Positions 60,527 through 64,000 of a stretch of 64,000 nucleotides of DNA are shown piece by piece. The translations under genes and the position numbers were made by a program. Source of the stretch: DATFTE01 sp963840665 (GTDB lineage: Bacteria; Acidobacteriota; Terriglobia; Terriglobales; Acidobacteriaceae); the NCBI GenBank assembly GCA_963840665.1, contig CAWIZO010000010.1, positions 372,001 through 436,000 on the forward strand. Direction: 5' to 3'. Every line of letters begins with the position of its first letter. Positions within the stretch are counted from its first letter, which is position 1. The notes below the pieces were generated by a model. That model saw only the letters and a list, made by a program, of their open reading frames with translations. It was not told the origin of the DNA and ran no database searches.

Positions 60527-61348
60527 CTATGCTGGTTTCACGGCGCGAATGAAGGCGCTCATGAATTTGCCATCGATTTGCGGCGCGATTTTGTCGACGT
60601 CGATGCCTTCGTGGGAAAGAAATTCGCGGGCGTCTTCGACGCGGTAGACGCGCGTGGGTTCGAGGTCGATTTGCTCGAATCCCGCCGCCGTGAGTTTGCC
60701 GCGATATTCGTTTTCTTCGAGCGCTCCGGCGATGCAACCCACCCAGAGAAGGACACTCTTGCGAATTTCGGGAAGCATCTCGCCGCGCGTGACAACGTCT
60801 GAGACGGCGACGCGTCCACCGGGCTTCAAGACGCGAAAGGCTTCTTTCAGGACGCGGTCTTTGTCGGCGGAAAGATTGATGACGCAGTTCGAGATGATGA
60901 CATCGACGGAATTGTCGGGCAGAGGAATGTGTTCGATCTCGCCTTTCAGGAATTCCACGTTGGTCAAGCCCGACTTGCGCTTGTTCTCGTTGGCAAGCGC
61001 GAGCATTTGATCCGTCATATCGAGGCCGTAGGCTTTTCCGCCGGGGGCGACGCGACGGGCGGAGAGGAGAACGTCGATGCCTCCGCCCGAGCCGAGATCG
61101 AGCACTACTTCGCCGGGATGAAGCTGCGCGAGCGCGGTGGGATTGCCGCATCCGAGAGAAGCCAACACAGCTTCCTCGGGAAGTTGGCTGATCTGGGAAA
61201 CGTCGTACAGCTGGCCAGTGATGGGATCGCAGCAATGCTGGTCGGTTGCGGGCGCGGCACCGCAGCAGGTACTCGAGGATCCGGATTGGGCGCGCTGGGC
61301 GGCTTGTCCGTATCTTTCTTTAACGGCGTCTTTGATGTCGGTGGTCAT
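60527..61348 (-). CDS. arsM: arsenite methyltransferase
   Basis: 273 residues. SAM-binding fold with VVLDLGSGGGIDVLLSARRV (81-100) and conserved cysteines Cys67 (SLGCGNP), Cys155 (SNCVINLS) and Cys205 (WVGCIAG), the As(III)-binding set of ArsM. Vicinal Cys28/29 and Cys39/40 near the N-terminus could bind arsenite as well. It converts As(III) to methylated, partly volatile forms. It starts 9 nt after arsR; AGGAG precedes the ATG. Confidence 0.95.
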   Translation of the reverse strand: MTTDIKDAVKERYGQAAQRAQSGSSSTCCGAAPATDQHCCDPITGQLYDVSQISQLPEEAVLASLGCGNPTALAQLHPGEVVLDLGSGGGIDVLLSARRVAPGGKAYGLDMTDQMLALANENKRKSGLTNVEFLKGEIEHIPLPDNSVDVIISNCVINLSADKDRVLKEAFRVLKPGGRVAVSDVVTRGEMLPEIRKSVLLWVGCIAGALEENEYRGKLTAAGFEQIDLEPTRVYRVEDAREFLSHEGIDVDKIAPQIDGKFMSAFIRAVKPA

Positions 61349-61357
61349 GGGGATCTC

Positions 61358-61687
61358 CTATTTAATCTGTATGAAGTCTTCAGGCTTGAGTGCTTTATTG
61401 CGAGTGCAACATTCGGCATAAAGGAATTGCACGAGCTCCTGCAGCGCATCGGTATTGGCGGTGTAGCGCAGAAACGTGCCTTCGCGCTGCACCTCGACCA
61501 GGTCTTCGTTCTTCAGCTTGTCGAGATGATGGGAGAGGGTGGAGTTCGGAATTTCCAGTTCGTTCTGGATGTCGCCGACCACGAGTCCTTCGGGATGAGC
61601 CTTGAGCAGAAGCTGCATGATACGCAGGCGAGGCTCGGTGCCCATGGCGGAAAACATGTCGGCGTACTGGGCGACGCGGTCTCGCAT
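61358..61687 (-). CDS. arsR: ArsR family arsenic-responsive repressor
   Basis: 109 residues. A winged helix with PRLRIMQLLLKAHPEG and IPNSTLSHHLDKL as the recognition helix. The classical N-terminal ELCVCDL metal site is absent; Cys93-Cys94 at the C-terminal end (YAECCTRN) would be the As(III) site, as in the Acidithiobacillus-type ArsR proteins. Binding of As(III) should release the operator at 61685-61710. First gene of the operon. The start codon is inside that operator, 6 nt from a TATTAT box, with no ribosome site. Confidence 0.93.
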   Translation of the reverse strand: MRDRVAQYADMFSAMGTEPRLRIMQLLLKAHPEGLVVGDIQNELEIPNSTLSHHLDKLKNEDLVEVQREGTFLRYTANTDALQELVQFLYAECCTRNKALKPEDFIQIK

Positions 61688-61710
61688 ATTTCGATAATAC
61701 TGGAAATATG
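61685..61710 (-). promoter_or_regulatory. ArsR operator with embedded -10 box
   Basis: A perfect 8-bp inverted repeat CATATTTC (61685-61692) and GAAATATG (61703-61710), spacer 10 nt. The spacer region carries TATTAT (61694-61699, minus strand), a -10 box exactly 6 nt before the ATG at 61687. Binding would block both polymerase and the leaderless start. Confidence 0.65.
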
Positions 61711-61718
61711 GTAGAAGT

Positions 61719-61797
61719 CAAGTACCCAGTACAGTACCGAGTACCCAGTACCGAGAAAAAGCAGATTCCTCGTCGCATTCGCTCCTCGGAATGACAA
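61719..61797 (+). repeat. AGTACC heptamer element with core
   Basis: AAGTACC, CAGTACAG, GAGTACC, CAGTACC units followed by GAGAAAAAGCAGATTCCTCG, CGCATTCGCTCCTCGG and AATGACA. It ends 26 nt from the ars operator. Confidence 0.8.
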
Positions 61798-61858
61798 TCC
61801 TGAGGGGGCCAGTTTGGCTTCGCCTTCGCCGCGGGCGAGGCGCCTGCGCCACATCAGG

Positions 61859-61894
61859 CAAATAAAAACGGGTACCGATTTCTCGGTACCCGTT
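61859..61894 (-). terminator. rho-independent terminator of the kelch gene
   Basis: AACGGGTACCGA (61867-61878), loop 4 nt, TCGGTACCCGTT (61883-61894); on the minus strand followed by TTTTTATTT. Confidence 0.85.
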
Positions 61895-61910
61895 AGCAAA
61901 AAAGAAATGC

Positions 61911-63365
61911 CTAGTTGACGGTGACGTTGACCGGGATGGACGCAATTCCGTTGGCTACGACTTCGAGGGTGCTGGCGCCGGTTTCGATGGTGGCGGGCAC
62001 GTCGAATTGGGTGGAAACGATTTTGCTCCCGGTTGCTACGCCCATGGTGCTGAAGGTGTGAGTCTTGGCGTAGAAGACGTGGCCCGTCCCCGTGTTGGTG
62101 ATGCGCACGAGGGGATAGTTGGTGTTCATGCCAGCGTCATCGCCGTAGGCGGCGCCGTTGGACAGTCCGTTGAACTGGGTTCCTGACGCCGTCACTGTCG
62201 TTCCATGAGTGATGGTCGAAGGAACGGAAGTGACAGTCGGCGCCCATGCGGGGTTCGAGGTGCCGGCCGCGGTGTAGATGGCGGCAAACTTGGTTTTGCC
62301 CTCGGAAGGTACGAAAAGAACCTGTCCGGTAGGCAAAACCAGCAAGCGTCCTTCGTAAGAGGTGTTGTCGACGCCGACCTTGGCAGGCTTGGGAACGGAG
62401 TTGAACTGGGTGCCGTCGAACTCGTAGAAGCTTACCGGAGATCCGAAGATGCCGGGGCTGACTTCGCAGAGCACGTTGCCATCAGGCAGGATAGCAGCCG
62501 GTGCGTCGGCCATATCGTTGCCGTTGGGGAAGTTCGGACCCGCGACCCAGGTACCAGTACCCATGTGTGTGGTGGGTGGAGTGTAGATCGCGGTGGGTCC
62601 GGCAGTGTTCCCGCCCATCGCGAAAACCGTGCCATCTGGACGGAGAATCATTGGTCCGATTTCGAGCGAACCCGGATCTGCCAGATCAACCGGAGTCGTA
62701 CCAGCGTTGATCCACTTATTCAGGGTCTTGGGAGGCAAATAGCGCTCGGCGTTCTTGGCTTTGCTGGTGTCTACGGTCAGGACGCTGGTGTCAGGCAGCA
62801 TCACGAAACCTTCTTCCACATAGATGTCGGCTTTGCCGGAGCCGGTGACGGTCCAGGTCAAAGTCGATTCGTTAAACTGGGCGGAGGCCTTGGTCTGGTT
62901 TTGGCCCAGGAAAACGGTCGAATTCGCCAGCACGATGGCAGGCGAGTCGCCGATCTCACTCCAGCCAGTGGGCGGATTGACCTGAGTCCATTTGTTGGCA
63001 GCAGGGTCATAGATAGAGCCCATGTTGGTCTCATCCTGGCTGAGGAAGTTGTATTCTCCACCTTCAACCAACACCTTGCCGTCGCGCAAAACTACGGAAG
63101 CAAAGTACAGCGGCGCATACGTGGACTGCATGGATGCCAGCTGCGTCCACGTTCCATTGAGATAGCTGCCAGTGTTATCGGGAGTGAGACGCCACCATGT
63201 CGGGCTGTTGTACTGATGGGTCATGACTGTGCCGTCGGTAAGTAGAACGGAAGTGTCAGGGAAGAAAGTCGGTTGGTTCGTGAGTGAAGTCCAGGTTTGA
63301 GCTTGGGCAAGGCCAGCCCATGTCAGTATGACGAGCCCGAGTCCGAGCACGCGCAACATCTTCAT
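61911..63365 (-). CDS. secreted kelch-repeat protein
   Basis: 484 residues. Signal peptide to about residue 22 (LAQAQ), then kelch blades (YAPLYFASVVLRDGKVLVEGG, GSIYDPAANKWTQV, EGRLLVLPTGQVLFV) and a C-terminal immunoglobulin-like/IPT domain (SVPSTITHGTTVTASGTQF). Six or so blades would form a beta-propeller like those of galactose-oxidase relatives, but no copper-site Tyr-Cys pair was recognised. Secreted, binding role. GAGGGG precedes the ATG. Confidence 0.82.
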   Translation of the reverse strand: MKMLRVLGLGLVILTWAGLAQAQTWTSLTNQPTFFPDTSVLLTDGTVMTHQYNSPTWWRLTPDNTGSYLNGTWTQLASMQSTYAPLYFASVVLRDGKVLVEGGEYNFLSQDETNMGSIYDPAANKWTQVNPPTGWSEIGDSPAIVLANSTVFLGQNQTKASAQFNESTLTWTVTGSGKADIYVEEGFVMLPDTSVLTVDTSKAKNAERYLPPKTLNKWINAGTTPVDLADPGSLEIGPMILRPDGTVFAMGGNTAGPTAIYTPPTTHMGTGTWVAGPNFPNGNDMADAPAAILPDGNVLCEVSPGIFGSPVSFYEFDGTQFNSVPKPAKVGVDNTSYEGRLLVLPTGQVLFVPSEGKTKFAAIYTAAGTSNPAWAPTVTSVPSTITHGTTVTASGTQFNGLSNGAAYGDDAGMNTNYPLVRITNTGTGHVFYAKTHTFSTMGVATGSKIVSTQFDVPATIETGASTLEVVANGIASIPVNVTVN

Positions 63366-63512
63366 GTTTTGTCCCCTCTCAGTAGTTGAGGCTTGGTAGG
63401 TAGGATCCGTGACGCCTCATTCAGCTCTGCCCAGCCGGGAAGCGAACACCTGGAGGCGGAGTATTCTACGTGTGCGTCGGCGTGTCAATAGGCAGATGTT
63501 TGCACAGAGAAA

Positions 63513-63650
63513 TCAGTACCCAGTCGCCAGTACCTAGTACCGAGTACCGAGAAGAAGCAGATTCCTCGTCGCCGTGCTCCTCGGAATGACAACGAGTATA
63601 AGAGCTGCCGTCTCGGCCTGCGACCTGCCACCGGCGACCTGCGACCTGAA
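63513..63650 (+). repeat. AGTACC element with core, plus GCGACCTGC heptamers
   Basis: CAGTACC, CAGTCGCC, TAGTACC, GAGTACC units, GAGAAGAAGCAGATTCCTC core to TCGGAATGACA (63596), then CTGCGACCTGCCACCGGCGA units. It fills most of the 397-nt gap between the kelch gene and the last gene. Confidence 0.75.
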
Positions 63651-63762
63651 CCACGGCCATAACCAGTTTGGTCCGGCAGGGAACTCCTTTCTTGAAGTTT
63701 TTCGCGACGCGGAGTAGTTTTGCGCCGAGTTCCAGCATGAGTTCGCGTCAGGAGGGGGATGC

Positions 63763-64000
63763 ATGGTCTCCAAATGGTTCTTGACGATGGCAACGGTGTG
63801 TCTTGCGGTGAATGCGGCGGCTCAGGATCCCACCAAAGTTGAACCCAAACATTACAAGCTGGCTTTCGAGAATGAATACGTACAGGTGGTCGATGTGCAT
63901 TACGGGCCACATGAGAAGTCGGCGTTGCACGATCATCCTGGAGGAGTTGTTGTAGTACTGACGAGTGGCCATCTTCGGTTCACTGACGAGAACGGCAAGG
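63763..64000 (+). CDS. secreted cupin-domain protein, truncated by window end
   Basis: The ATG at 63763 with GGAGGGG 6 nt upstream opens a frame to the window edge (79 codons). Signal peptide (MVSKWFLTMATVCLAVNAAA), then ENEYVQVVDVHYGPHEKSALHDHPGG, a cupin metal motif with His residues, and VVVLTSGHLRFT. Same type as the cupin at 52434-52940. Function unknown. Confidence 0.75.
   Translation, partial: MVSKWFLTMATVCLAVNAAAQDPTKVEPKHYKLAFENEYVQVVDVHYGPHEKSALHDHPGGVVVVLTSGHLRFTDENGK

Overview
The window is GC-rich bacterial chromosome, most likely from an Acidobacteriota of the class Terriglobia. This is an inference from gene content: an Oar-type TonB-dependent receptor with an N-terminal carboxypeptidase-regulatory-like domain, FG-GAP/VCBS repeat proteins, paired S9 peptidases, a winged-helix/TPR regulator, a DUF3857-transglutaminase-TPR protein, a kelch protein, a Kdo hydroxylase (so an LPS-bearing outer membrane) and the infC-rpmI-rplT-pheS-pheT order. 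No tRNA, rRNA, CRISPR array, phage or classical transposase was found.

Layout. 1-4.6 kb, minus strand: an OPT transporter broken by two frameshifts, yggS, a YggU/DUF167 gene and a POT-like MFS transporter. 4.8-13.4 kb, mostly plus strand: a small zinc-ribbon protein, comF, an HNH nuclease, a large transglutaminase/TPR protein and an S9 peptidase with a dense cluster of frameshifts. 13.4-14.2 kb: a repeat cluster with a GIY-YIG nuclease gene between about 155-bp direct repeats. 14.2-24.4 kb: a large Ig-like secreted protein with its partner, a YihY membrane protein, a cold-shock protein, a triple-repeat secreted protein, an alpha/beta hydrolase, a Kdo hydroxylase and a metalloprotease-like TPR protein. 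24.6-27.5 kb: a GntR (YtrA-type) regulator with an ABC exporter. 27.5-32.2 kb: an aminotransferase, a coiled-coil gene, zapA, a 6S RNA, lgt and an RluD-type pseudouridine synthase. 32.4-38.1 kb, minus strand: the translation operon infC-rpmI-rplT-pheS-(hypothetical)-pheT. 38.3-54.9 kb: FG-GAP proteins, an MtaB-type methylthiotransferase, a response regulator, rpsU, AraC, a TonB receptor, an MFS transporter, a cupin and a winged-helix/TPR protein. 55-59 kb: an S9 peptidase and a DUF885 protein. 59.2-61.7 kb, minus strand: an arsenic operon arsR-arsM-aquaporin-arsC. 61.9-64 kb: a kelch protein and a truncated cupin gene.

The most striking feature is a dispersed repeat system. Degenerate tandem heptamers of several families (AGTACC-, CAGCATT-, GAGGTCT-, CGTCAGG- and GGTCGCC-like) sit beside, or in inverted orientation around, palindromic cores of the type TCATTCCGAG...CTCGGAATGA. 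Two copies have perfect terminal inverted repeats of 30 and 24 bp. Heptamers also occur in frame inside mtaB, and palindromes in frame inside pheT. A GIY-YIG gene is embedded in one cluster. A second recurrent pattern is a TANNNT -10 box exactly 6 nt upstream of the start codon, without a Shine-Dalgarno sequence, at six genes (a seventh has an 8-nt gap). This points to leaderless mRNAs. Four genes need frameshifts to be read as full-length proteins; sequencing error and real decay cannot be told apart here.
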